NCBI GenBank assembly: GCA_037367405.1
Contig: JAZKJV010000087.1
Location: forward strand, 124,001-188,000
DNA length: 64,000 nt
DNA from: Ottelia alismoides
Lineage: Eukaryota > Streptophyta > Magnoliopsida > Alismatales > Hydrocharitaceae
Direction: 5' to 3'
Shown: positions 22,580 through 34,985 of the stretch, one piece after another
How positions within the stretch are numbered: the first letter of the stretch is position 1
Layout of the letters: each line of letters starts with the position of its first letter
Made by a program: the position numbers and the translations under genes
Notes under the pieces: generated by a model
The model's database searches: none
Told to the model about the DNA's origin: nothing
Seen by the model: only the letters and a program-made list of their open reading frames with translations

Positions 22580-22620
<41 letters not shown>
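22580..22620. repeat. (TA)n microsatellite
   Basis: About 20 TA units at the right end of E2, the usual insertion context of this family. Confidence 0.95.
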
Positions 22621-22624
<4 letters not shown>

Positions 22625-22661
22625 ACACGTGCTTTTGGGACTAAATTTTACATCCTTAAGA

Positions 22662-22900
22662 GGCATTCAGTTTGAGAATAAGCACTAATAAGGATGGGGA
22701 ACAATGAGAATAAAGGTGTATCCTCTGTTCGGCTGAAATGATATTAATAAGAAGAATAATGTGGAATAAGGGTAAGTAATGTGGAATATAGATAGGAATA
22801 AGGTAGAATAATATGAAAAGAATGAGATGTAGATGGGAATAGTCGTACTCTTGAGAACCGTGGCTCTTATTCCGATGCTTATTCTCCAAACGAACAAGGA
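22662..22900. mobile_element. Small TIR element (MITE candidate)
   Basis: Inverted ends share GTTTGAGAATAAGCA (22,669) and TGCTTATTCTCCAAAC (ending about 22,893). The interior is rich in GGAATAAG words. TSD not resolved, so the superfamily is unclear. Confidence 0.4.
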
Positions 22901-23390
22901 CTGGGATCTTGACAAAGGGTTGAACAAGGAATAATGAGCTTTATTTCTTATTTTAAATTTTTGGTTGGATAAATGTAAGATTATGAATGCCAATTGAATT
23001 GAGTTATTCAAATTCAATTAGAATTTATTCTATAAAATTTCAAAAAAAATCAATTGGAACTAAAAAGAATTGAATACAAATTTGATTTGTACGATTGGGT
23101 AAATCAAATCTGAATTAACATCGATTCATTATATAATAATTTGATCAACTCAATTTTTACACAGGCACATTACATAGATACATGTGACCTATGCAGTAAA
23201 ATGCTATTAGTTAAAGGGGAAATATTTGATGATAATAAAAAATAGAGAAGAAAACATAAGCTTAAAATCCAATACGAACAAACAAATATTTAATATTGTT
23301 ATCAAATCCATATCTCACCTTTCTTTTCATGTTGCGACATTTACTAAAAAATTATGGATCATTTGGGATGATAAATGGAGAACGTCAACG
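22901..23390. other. AT-rich non-coding stretch
   Basis: AAATTCAA/TTGAATTT-rich sequence without recognisable element ends or coding motif. Similar text recurs at about 29,330-29,480. Confidence 0.4.
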
Positions 23391-24282
23391 CACAACTGTC
23401 CCTTCTGTTAAGTACAGGTGATGTTATTTATTGAACGTCTTTGATGGTCCTATCTTTAGGGATGGTTATACAACCATCCCTTCCTATTATACCTTCTGGT
23501 TGTTTTTTTCCACTACGACAGTCTTCTCTGATTTACTGTTGAAGTCGCAAAATATATCTCAGAAGGGACGGTTTTGATTGTCTCTTATATATACGTAAAT
23601 GGGACGATTGTGCTGACCGTCCCCTATGTTTGTACTGACGGGACGTGAAAAATATTTGTAATCCATAGGGGACAGTCCACTTACAACTGTGCCCGATCAT
23701 TATTACCCCGATGTTCCTCGACCGAATACCTTCCTCATTCCGCGACTGATTACTCCCTCTCCGCCCTTGCCGCCGCCCGAGCTCGTTGTCCCCCTTAAAG
23801 CCTCCGTCAACGTCGTTGCCACATTCCTCGACTCTCGATTGACGACACCCATTGTCATCTTCTTTGGTTGTGCTTTTTTTACAATTTTTTCCATTTTTAA
23901 TACATTATTGTTTGAAATATAGTTGTTTTAAGTATATTTTATTTTTAAAGTGATAATATAGTCATGATTTTTATCTGTAGTCATTATGTGTTAGTTGTGA
24001 TGAAAATATTTATAAGGTTCCTATAGTTTAGTTGAACTCATTATACTCGTGTTTTACTCATGATGTTTTTGAAGTTATAGTTGATGTAGTTGTTATACTT
24101 ATTATGATTAGTTATACTCACGATGTATAATTGTAATGAAAAAGTTATTAATCCTGATTAATGTTATACATAATGCTTAGAGAATAATACTAAAATGATT
24201 AGAGTATAGGAAAAGATAGTGTCCAAGAGATCCATACGAAAGATTAACCTTGTTTATTTCTTTGGATCTTTACTTTTAAGAA

Positions 24283-26420
24283 ATGGATAAAAGTTGTATG
24301 GACAAAGTTTTTGATGGTTATCTGACATATAACAAAGGTGTTATCAGATTCTTAGATAGGGTATTTCGGTGCAAGTCACTCTATCATATCGTAGGAGACG
24401 AAGGAGATAAGATTCATTGTCCTTGCATTAGATGCAAGAACACTCTGAGTAACAATCAAAATGTAGTTTACGAGCATATGATATTAAATAGTTTTTAGAT
24501 TCACCATACGAATTGGACGTATCATGGTGAACGATTAATATTTATAAAAATCAATGATGCCTCAGATGATAATGAAAGAGACATGTCTGAAACAGATGAC
24601 CATAGTGGTATGTTAGAAATGTTGGACAATATTCAATTGCATAACTCCGATGAAAGGACTGAATCAAAGATACTTTACATAAAAAGATAGAAGATGCAGA
24701 AAATCCTATATGTGCAGGAATTAAAATGTCTCATTTACGATTCTTTTGGAGTTGTTTAAGTTAAAAGTGAAGTTGTACATCGATTATGATGACATATGTA
24801 TTGCATTTAATTAGAACATTATTAAATAATCTTGAAGGTTTCTCATATGAAAGAACAACTAAATTGATGATATCACATAGTAATATCAAAAAGAAAGATA
24901 TAACTAGTGATTGTGACATCCGTCAGATACCGAGGAGTAGATGAAATTTGATGAAAGGTATCCATCGTTTTCTGAAGAAGTAAGAAATGTAATATTAGGT
25001 CTTACTTCTGACGATTTTAATCCATTTGGAAATATGTGTACGAGCTACTCTATTTGGTTTGTAATACTTATTACATATAATATCCCACCCTGGATGTTGA
25101 TGGCATCTTCTTTTATGATGATGCCTTTATTGATACCGGTCTAAAAAGGTCAGGTAATGCAATATACACTTATATGCAACATTTGATCAATGAACTTAAA
25201 ATTTTGTGGAATTCTGCAGTGAGGATGTATGATGCAGTAAAGAAAGAATTCTTTACAATGTATGCTTCTTTATTATGGATAATTAATGATTTTTCAGCAT
25301 ACGCAAATTTATCGAGTTGGAGTACGATAGGTAAAGTTTCATGTTCAATTTGTATGGACAAAAAAAGTCGACATGGCTAACTGTGAGTACGAAATATTGT
25401 TATTTGGACCAACATCATTTCTTATCTTTGAATCACATATGGCTGAAAAGTGAAAATAATTACAAGTTTGATGGATAGTCGTTTAGACGTCGACTAAATT
25501 TGAATTGGCGATCTGGTAGCATGGTGTGGAAGGAGCAAGAAAAGTTGGGTAATTTCTCTCTAAGTTGATTATTTAAGAGGAATTTATCCAGAGGATGGAG
25601 AAAATGTATATTTTTCAAGAACTACCCTACTGGCATACCTTACAAATCTGTCATAACTTAGATGTAATGCATATAAAGAAGAATGTTATGGAAAATATTC
25701 TTGGAATCTTAAATCTTTCAAGTACTACGTAGGACAGTTTGTGAGCTAGACTTGATCTGATACAGTTGGGTATCCGACTCGACCTACATCTGACAAAGTT
25801 AGATAGTAATTCTAGAGTAACAATTCCTGAATCGACTTATACATTATCCAATGATGACAGAGATAAGATATTCAATTTTATTAAATCAATTACAGTATCG
25901 GATGGATTTTCGTCACAAATAAGTAGATGTATAAATTGGATGGAAAGGAAGATATCACTTTGTGAAGAATATATTGCATTTTGTGACATGTATAGGATGA
26001 TGGTAAGAGTATCGTATTTATCGGTTTGAATGAAATAATGATGGTGAGTTGTGGATTGAAGATTCCAACAAATTTTGGATATTTCAACAAAATAGACAAG
26101 TTATTCTAAAGAGTACCCGTCGATCTATTTCAGATGATGAAAGAGACCTTATTCATTACTATATATTGGTGCAATTAGATGAGACTGATTGTTTCTATGA
26201 AGATTATCGCTCAACAAGTACTAAGAAATTAGACTTTCTTAAATGGTTCAAGGATAGCATTGAACTATTAAAAGCTACCAAAGATGAACGGTGGAGCATG
26301 AATCTTGATATTATCCAAAGAAGTCCATTCTCTATAGTAGTGTCACATTCTAACTATATTGTTAATTCATATTTCGAAAAAAGTCAATTGATGAGAATAA
26401 AGCAATACAACTTTCTGTAG
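24283..26420 (+). pseudogene. CACTA transposase (TNP2-like), many stops and frameshifts
   Basis: Visible in pieces, in family order. Transposase-associated domain at 24,283-24,540: MDKSCMDKVFDGYLTYNKGV, a cysteine cluster HCPCIRCKN, then NWTYHGE. TNP2 core at about 25,090-25,380: LDVDGIFFYDDAFIDTGLK, then ASLLWIINDFSAYANLSSWS. TNP2/DUF4218 junction at 25,766-25,960: GIRLDLHL, then TYTLSNDDRDKIFNFIKS. C-terminal region at 26,220-26,380: WFKDSIELL, then VVSHSNYIVNSYF. The protein would bind the subterminal repeats and excise the element. Numerous stops mean it is inactive. Introns could explain some gaps but not the in-exon stops. Confidence 0.8.
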
Positions 26421-27180
26421 GAGATGACTCGAATAGAGGTTTTTGCAGGGTCAAAGAGCAGAGACGTAGGAGGAGAAGTGTAGTGGGTTGATAACGCCTA
26501 CACACCAACTCATTTATGTAAATTATATTATTAATTTTGAGATTAAATGTCTTATATTATTTTTTTAAACTAATATATGTAAATCATGAAAGGAAGTTAT
26601 GAATAGGCTCTCTACCATCATCTCAACAGATAGCACATGGACTAGCACGATCCCTCTATTTGTCGACGAAGCCTTCTTCCAAGAAACAGGTCTAGAACAC
26701 TATGGGTGTATACACTGCGGATGATGTGGGGAAACGATCCATACATGATACAGAATGGGTGATGTCAGTGGGTCTCAATCCTCGTCGTAAGGGAGATGGA
26801 GGGAGAGGGAGATGGAGATGGAGAGGGAGTTGCGCAACGTCAAGGCAAAGATGTCCGCGCAGGATGAGGAGGGCTAAGATGCATGATAACATGGCGAACG
26901 TTTTAACATACCTTAACTGTCTTCAAAGCCAAGTCGAGCCACCAATATACCCGTCACAACTCGTTGATGATGAGGAAAATGAAGAATAGAGCGACGAAAG
27001 AGAGGAATTGCGTGTAGATTACTTTAGGATATAGAATATGTTTGTTATATTTTAGTAGTACCTTGACCATTTAAGTTGTTGTATTATGAAATATGTAGAA
27101 TTGATACATTGTTTTATTTGTAAGCATTAAGAACTTTGATCCTTTCTTAATATTTTGTTGTATTATTTACGTGGTTTCGC
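26421..27180 (+). other. CACTA internal region downstream of the transposase
   Basis: A short plus-strand ORF (about 26,702-26,989) encodes an Arg/Gly-rich, acidic-tailed peptide with no recognised domain. It could be the end of the transposase or of a TNPA-like partner, but I cannot support either. Confidence 0.35.
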
Positions 27181-27239
27181 AGCAGAAGCAATACATTATA
27201 ACCAATCAAATAATTATTTTTTTGCTTTCAAAGAGAAGA

Positions 27240-28320
27240 GGAGACGGTTGAAACTATCCCTTCTGTGCCCATCCCCGAATAGAGGAGGGGACAGTCGTGA
27301 CCATCCCTTACGTAACCCAGCAGCTCGCTAGCTCTCATTTTGAGCTTCGAGGACTCAAGGAGACAGTCTAGATCATTCCCTTTGCGATTATGTTGCAGGG
27401 ATGGTCTAGATCATCCCTTCCATGATACAATAGATCGTTGGCTCTCATTTTGAGCCTCGAGGACTAAAGGAGACGGTTTAAACCGTTCCGCCAGTGATTC
27501 TGTGGGCATCTCCAAAGGTTGGCTTAGCTGGTTCTTTGAAAGGACGGTGTAGACCGTCCCCTTCATGACAAAGCAGGTAGCTGACTCTCATTTTAAGCCT
27601 TGAGGACTAAAGGGGACGGTTTAAACCGTTCCCCCAACGATTTTGTGGACGCCCCCAAAGGTTGGTTTAGCAGAGGCAGCGGTTGCAACCGTCCCTTCGG
27701 TTCTTTGAAGGGACGGTCTAGACCATCCTATCCATGACAAAGTAGGTCGTTGGCTCTCATTTTGAACTTCGAGGACTAAAGGGGATGGTTTAAATCATTC
27801 CCTCAACAATTCTGTGGGCATCCCCAAAGGTTGGTTTAGCAGAGGAGATGATCGAGACCGTCCCCTCTGATTCTTTGAAGGGACGTCTAGATCGTTCCCT
27901 CCATGACAAAGTAGGTCGTTGGCTATCATTTTGAGCCTCGAGGACAAAAGGGGATGGTTTAAACCGTTCTCTCAGCTATCCTGTGGGCTTCCCCAAAGGT
28001 TGGTTTAGTAGAGGGGACGGTTGTAACCGTCCCCTCAGGTTCTTGGATAAGACGATTTAGACGGTCCCATCAAAGAATCGATAGGAACGATCGCGACCGT
28101 CCCATTGCGTTCGTTCTTGGGGACAGTTACGACTTTCTCTGTGGCTCGAACCAGAAGGGACGATTCTAACGTCCCCACTGATTCCAGAAAGGGGATGTTC
28201 GTTTTTTCATCCTTATGGCCAAATAAGACGGTGTTATAGGGGACGACTCACTACCGTCACGTCTAGTCAGAAGGGATGGTTTTCATAAGAAAGGGAATAG
28301 TTGTTAACCGTCCTCTCTAG
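27240..28320. repeat. CACTA right subterminal repeat array, palindromic
   Basis: Five units start with a GCTCTCATTTTGAGC-type phrase at 27,331, 27,441, 27,583, 27,753 and 27,922, the last two spacings being 170 and 169 bp. Each unit carries near-palindromes such as GGACGGTTTAAACCGTTCC and GACGGTCTAGACCATCC. Such repeats are the expected transposase-binding sites of CACTA elements. Confidence 0.85.
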
Positions 28321-28337
28321 GTACTCTGCTTATAGTG

Positions 28338-28890
28338 ATTCATTATCTTACCTTTTTCCTTCTCCTTCATTCATTATGGGTCCAATACCCCACAATTCCA
28401 GGGTAGATGGTAGTGTTCCCTCTCCTTGCATGTTAAATGGATGGTTGTGCAATTTTGAGTTCCTCTTTGACATTTATCATGGTCTGTGACTTATTTAGTT
28501 GTCCCTCATTTGCCTTCTTATTATATTTCTTAAAATATGTAGTGATGACTATCATTGTCAAAAGATGAAATTGATCATCAATTGAGTAATATTCAATCTC
28601 TTCTCATCACCATGTAATTGTTCCTTTCTCATGTGATTCATGACTGTAATTTTTAGAAATAAATGATCATCATATTGAGTGAGGTGGTTTTATCATGATA
28701 AGTTATTTGTTAATATTCCTCATATTTCTAATACTAAGATTAGTTTGTACTATTTTTACATGAGCTTGACCTTGTCTTTCTCCAACATGCAATGGAAATC
28801 ATCACGTATGTAACTTTTTTTGTCGATAATATTCTATCCATTTAATAAGCCTAATATAACTATATTTTATTCATATTTTTTTCATTGTAC
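28338..28890. other. Non-coding stretch
   Basis: AT-rich flank of the CACTA element. No ORF or repeat boundary recognised. Confidence 0.4.
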
Positions 28891-28892
28891 CC

Positions 28893-29085
28893 ACTTCAAT
28901 GGTCTAGTAGAGAAGCAATGTACCTACCACCCAAAGGATTAGGGTTCAACTCCCTCCTTGTGTGATTGCATTAGATAATCGAAAAGCCAGTGTAAAGTAG
29001 TCGGATAATTCAACATGGATTTGAACAAGAATCCATGTAGGCAATCTTACTTAAAAGTGGGCGAAGGCTTCATCATTTTTATATT
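28893..29085 (+). mobile_element. tRNA-derived SINE candidate
   Basis: Carries a pol III A box-like TGGTCTAGTAG (28,900-28,910) and a B box-like GGTTCAACTCC (28,943-28,953) at tRNA-like spacing, followed by a non-tRNA body. No acceptor-stem pairing was seen, so it is not a tRNA gene. The 3' end and TSD are undefined. Confidence 0.5.
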
Positions 29086-30090
29086 TCTTTCATCATAGAG
29101 CAAAAAAGTATATTTAGATGACATAAGATAAATAATAGCCATAAAAACTAGATCATTGTATCCATTATACATTATCTATTTGATATCTTTATTAATCGTA
29201 TGATTTTTTAAAACTTATCTTAGTAACCTATAATCAAAATTTTAAATTATAAAATATTGTATTTAAAATTATAAATTTTATATAAAATAATCTATATATG
29301 TTTTAAAATATTAATTGGTATTTCAAATTCAAAATAAAATGAATCGGTTTTGTTCATACTTAAATGAATGAAATTTAAATTCGAGTTAGCAAATTCATTT
29401 AAAATTCGCTTCAAGTTTGGATTTGAACTTTTTTAAAATAGATTGAATATAAATCCAAGTGGATTTGAAAGTTTCTAATTTGATCGGCACCCTTCGGTGG
29501 GATAAGTATAAGTATTCGTATTCTTTGTTGCTCAGTTGATTTTGGAAACGTGGAATAAGTGGTAGTTACTGTAGAATAATCAGTATGGTTCATGAATCAG
29601 GATAAATAATTATCATTTCTTAAAGGAGATGGGAGTAGCTGTGGAATAGTTTAGGGGAATAAGTATTTTACGAATAAGATAAACTCGAGCAATTTCTAAG
29701 ATTTAGTATCTTAATTTCTAAAAACCAAGCCCTAAAAGGTTATGTGGGAGGGAATATTTGATATGAACATGAATCTATAGAAACAATAAGATCATGAGTA
29801 TCATGATGCTAATCAACCTCAGCTTTTGAAATTTTGAATTCAAGTTTTAATGTCATTTTATGCTAACTTTTTGAATTGATTAATGCACTCCAACTTTTTA
29901 GTACGAGAATTCATGTGCAATACAATATAGTGCAATAGACATTCCAAGAGGGTTTCAGGAAATTTCGAGCTTCATATGTTGAGCTCCTTAACCAACTCAC
30001 ATACTCAATTTAGTGAACAAACAAGTTGAAGTCAAACCATAGTTTGCGTTCATTATCCCTATTGTGTCGAGCTTAAAAAAATCATATGCA
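29086..30090. other. AT-rich non-coding stretch
   Basis: No coding or element structure recognised. 29,490-29,700 has GGAATAAG words like the small element at 22.7 kb, but no convincing inverted ends. Confidence 0.35.
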
Positions 30091-33000
30091 TGTTAACTCG
30101 AAAAAATGAATACCATAGGTATTGAATGACCATAAACCTTGAGATCTAGGCATCATGATGACTGGATCGACAATGAATGAAGTAGAGGGGATAAGGGCCA
30201 AAAAGATAATAAAACCCTAATTTATATTTCCCCAATAAAGTCAATTTGGGACTTATCTTATTCCCTATGATTTATACATCAAATCAATAAACTTTGTACA
30301 TGAAAGTTGTAGATAAAAATACATAGAAAATTATAAAAATTATTTCACATACAAATAATGCATAATGTGCTCTATACACTCAGAATAAAAAGCCAAAATT
30401 CAAACTTCACAAACACGTATTTCCTCCATACTGTATCAAAATTTCCCAAACTCACCTTTAATTGCATATAATTTTTAATAAGATATTTAATAAAGGTGAT
30501 TTTCATTCAATTTGAAGTTAAGAGCAAAAGTTAGGTTTTGGACCCCTATTGTACATTATACTTGAATAAAATAATCACTTTATTTATTTTTTATATTTCT
30601 CATATTTTTATATTCTCATAATTGTATAAATATTATTTATAATACATGTACATAATTAGTTTAAAATAAAATCATTAAAAATAAAATAAAACAAATTAGT
30701 ATACTTAAATAATAAATGAAACATACATGCATAAACCCATGTAATAAATATAACTAGTTATTTAAGTGTACATATTAGTTCAGAAAATTACAATAAAATA
30801 TATTTATATGCATTTAAATAAGTTATAAATATATAAAATATGAAAATAAAATAATAAAAATCTAAAATAGAAAATAAAAATAAAATACTTAATATATATG
30901 TAATTATACCTATAAATGAACCTCCAAAAGGTAACATATAAGCAAATAATCTCGAAAAAAATAGATTAAAATAACACATAAAATAATAAATATTTTTCAT
31001 GTTTTAACCAAAAATCAAATAAATAATTTATTATTTATCTTGATTAATTTTTTATTTTTATTTTTTTGTCACCTAGCGGGTGAGGTGGCCCAATCCGGGG
31101 CGAGCCTCAATTGACCCACTGGTCAATTGAGCTCCATCTTGCACTCTAGGCCTACCACCTCGTTGACCACCCACTTCTCTCGACTTTTCCCCGTTGATTC
31201 TTACTTCCTTTCATCTTGATTTCTCTTTGACTTCTGTTCCTTGACCATAAGTATTTCACGATATCATCTCTTCTCGATCTTTAGATCGTTGTATTGATCA
31301 GGAGCATCGGTCAAAGAACCACATGTACATATATCTTCCACCCTCCTCCATTTCAAACATGATCACGTTTGAACCCCCTAAATCCCCAAACTTCTTGTGC
31401 ATGAGGTTGCTTGTGACAAAGGCTTTCTCCTCCGAGGATTTGGCTTGGAGGAAGGGGCATTTTCTCTGGTAGATCCCATCACCCACGAGCTCCGTCTGAT
31501 GGTCTACCGTCTCCCTTCTCCAATAGGTAGAGCCAGTGTAGTGTAGCTTTTATTTCATCCATTTTTCGTTTGATTTTATGTAAAATCCGTCGACCGTAGT
31601 TCACTGGAGCTGAGCTCCGACGACCATGTTCACAATACTACATGTGTCCTCTGACCTGCCTAACGCCTCCACTTCGTACCCTATCACTTATGTTCCAACC
31701 TACACACCTTCATCCAACTCGTTCTCATCCAGATCAAGATATCAGACCTCCAGCTCGCCCCTTCATTGGAGGTCGCCACCGCATCTCACATCTACTCATT
31801 TCACCCGAACAACCGGCCCCAGACCTTTATTTTTCTTTTACGCATCTAACCATGCAGGTATGGGGCTCGGGAGAACCCATCCTAGGTTGATTTTGTCCAA
31901 GATGAAGGGTCTTGAAGTTCCAAAGCTTCTTCGACTTCATTGGACCTCGTCTGAGCTCGGGGACCCTTCTCAATCTTCTTGCTGACACGAACCACCCTCC
32001 ACAACCTTTTGGGCTTCTTGGGAGCTTCCCAGGAGAGCAGATTTTAGCTTGCAAGAGGCAAGCTTCTTCCTTGTTCTTCCGATTCTTCTCCCTATCGTCC
32101 AATCATGACCGGCTCCTCCAAGAAAGCAACAGTCGTCGGATGCATCCACGTGTCACCGTCAGATCAAACTCCAAGATCTAATCTCGGGCGTCGATAATCA
32201 AACCGTCATCCACCGTTCGTGACAGAACACATGGATAATTGGAAAGATCTGAGCCGTCGCCTCATGCCTTACTGGGGGTATTTTGCATCTCATATACATG
32301 TTTTTGTGTTTTATCATTTAGTTTATAAAACATTTATTTGTTATATATTTCCGATAATATTTGCAAGTAGACCCTTGTACTTCTATTATTTGCACTTTAG
32401 TCTGTCACCACGTCACCTCACGTGCATGTGTGCGTGAGGTGGTGGGCTTTTTGCAAGGGACCCCTTGAGATTTTGTGTTATTGTTTGGTCCATTAAATTT
32501 GTAATCCAGTTCCAAATATTTTGGATATTTTGCTTGTGTGCCATGTTCTGTTTTATAAATTACATTTATACCCCTACCAGTTCTGTATAATTTAAATATT
32601 CATGGGAAAATTACACAGAGGCCCTTGTATTTCATATTTTTATTCCTAATTATTTTTATTTAAATATAATTGTGTTTTATTCCATGCCAGTCTTGTACTT
32701 TTATTTATTATATTTCTTGCATTAAAAATACCATTTTACATCTAAAATTTGTAGGAAATTTATTTTAATTGCCTAGGCATATTTCACATAGTCACATCAC
32801 ATATATTTTTCTTGGGACAATTAAAACTATTTTCCTATATTTAAAAATTCAAAAGCATTGCATTCATTCCCTATTTGCATTGAAAAATCCATAAAAAATA
32901 TAAAAATATTTTTTAAAATATAAAAAATTTAGGTGTTAGTTATTATTGTATTTTAAACCTATGAACCAAAAATCACTTAAAATACAGAAGAAAAAACAAA

Positions 33001-33620
33001 AAATTAAGGACACTCTCTAATCCTAAAAAATCATAAAAAATCTAAAAATTGCATTATCTTGCATTTGTTTATAGCATATGTAATAGATTAAAATTAGTTT
33101 TAGAAAATGTTAAACTATTTATCTAATTTTAAAATCTAAAATCATTTGGTTACATATTATTACACACTGTTTTCTATTTTTATTCAATTAAAAATACAAT
33201 AACACCAAAAGCAAAAATTAAGATAAAAATAAAAAACAATTTAAAGTATAAAAAAGACAAAGTTCTATTTTATGTATTTTGAGTACCTATTGGTATATAT
33301 ATACTAGCCTATGTTGTATATTTACACATATATTTTAGTTATTTTATAATTAGTACAATTATACTTGTTAAAATCATCAAAAAAATATTTTGAATACCTT
33401 TAAAAAAGATTGTACCTAAGATATTTTTTTGATTTTTTCTCTATTTTATATATATTTATATCTTATATATCCATTACATTCTATATAGTATATATATAGT
33501 TTTTGGAATTAGTTTATATATATAATCTATATATAGTATCTATATATAATTTTTAAAAATATCAAAAAATCATTTTTATATCTTATAATTTTTGGAATTA
33601 ATAGTACTATATAATTATAA
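30090..33620 (+). mobile_element. Partial long LTR (copy P0) of the TGATGAAT family
   Basis: Shows the family's order of compositional zones: A-rich (30.2-31.05 kb), GC-rich (31.07-32.25 kb), a zone with phrases like TTTGCAAGGGACCCCTTGAG (32.27-32.8 kb), and T/A-rich (32.8-33.6 kb). The text around 30,125-30,215 (TAAACCTTGAG, then GATAAGGGCCAAAA) matches the antisense copy near 50,860-50,930. The TG start and final segment are missing. GC-zone ORFs look non-coding. Confidence 0.6.
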
Positions 33621-34985
33621 AATGAAACTAATGTCTTAATATCAAATCCTTAAATTGAATAATTTTCCGTCTTTTTATTATTGCACATGGAATTTATTAG
33701 ATTTATAAAAGTTTGATAGGATTATTTACATGAATTACATATAATTAATTTTTTAAAACTTTTTAAGTGCATGTAAATATGTAAAAGGGTATTCTTTTAT
33801 TTTATTCTATTTTGGATCAGTGGGTCCTAAATATATGTGACGTAATCTTTTAGAAATTGCAATTAGTTAATAATATTTTTAACAAATAGTTAAAGTATAA
33901 TTAAATTTCATCAATTGTTTTATTACTTATGAATATGGAATGCATATATTTTAGATAGTATGAACTCATAGTAGTTGTATAATTTTAATAAGACAAAGTA
34001 TATCGACGTTGTTGAGATAAAAGTAAATTGTATTTCATATTAATTCAATTACATATATAAAGCATTCCCCTATTCAACCACCCACCTCAATGAATATATA
34101 CACCCATACCCCGCATATATAACTCTTCATCATACCTCAACGTATTCTATCCATCTCTCCCTCTCATCCATATCTACACAGTATATGCATGAGGATGTAA
34201 GTGTACATAGACAAAGGCTTTAGGAAGAGTAAGGCTAGGCCTGAGGTTCGCGCTCGTGCTAAGGGTGAGGGAGCTTCAACCGGGCATATGAACTGTTCCT
34301 GAATGAGAGTCCTCTCCTTTCTTCTTGTGCTTCCCGGTCTCATTGTCAAGCGTAGGTATCATAGACTTAAGCCCTAGACTTCTAATAGTAGTTTGCAGGG
34401 TTTCACATCAGAGACACCTAAACCCACCTTTGATTATGGTTTGTTTTTTAAGATACATATATAGATACACAATGAATAGTTCTTAAATAAACTAACCTTA
34501 ATGGGTAAGTAAATAATGTAATCCAAGTCAAGTATAACATTATTCACATTCTATGTTATTTTTGTCCAAGTTATGTCATCATATTAACAAATTATACCTC
34601 ATGTTATTTGAGCAAAATAAACAATCATGGCATGATATTCCTATCTTCTAGGTTTAGTCATTATAAGCATCAACAAGGTATTCCAACAAGCATAAAAGTG
34701 ACAAGGGTATTTACTATTCAAACTTATTATGCATATCTAATCATGTTACTAATCATGGCATTTCATCATACACCTTGCATGCATGCAGATTTCCATCTAA
34801 ACTAGACAACCATCATCAAATCTAACAACAAATAGATATTAAACAAGTCCTGTGGAACATAAACACCATGTTCAAGCACTCTAAATATTTGATAATAATG
34901 GATAATATATAGAAGCCCTAAAATATCCTTACATGAATAATATGGAACGAAATATTAAAAAGTAAGAGAAAGTATGAAGCGATAT

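Larger units (their letters stand above)
23390..28337 (+). mobile_element. Decayed CACTA (En/Spm) transposon
   Basis: Contains a broken TNP2-type transposase, subterminal repeats of GGGACGGT...ACCGTCCC on both sides (23,450-23,700 and 27,240-28,320), and a right end CTTATAGTG at 28,329-28,337, the complement of CACTATAAG. A CACTACGACAG occurs at 23,511, but subterminal-type repeats also lie left of it, so the true left end is uncertain. No matching 3-bp TSD was found. Confidence 0.75.

Noticed and set aside
23511..23530. CACTACGACAG as the left end of the 23-28 kb CACTA element
   Set aside because: Subterminal-type repeats (GGGATGGTTATACAACCATC) lie to its left, and the flanking 3 bp do not match those at 28,338, so it is not secure as the terminus.
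28893..28965. tRNA gene
   Set aside because: A and B boxes are present, but no acceptor or anticodon stem pairing was found.
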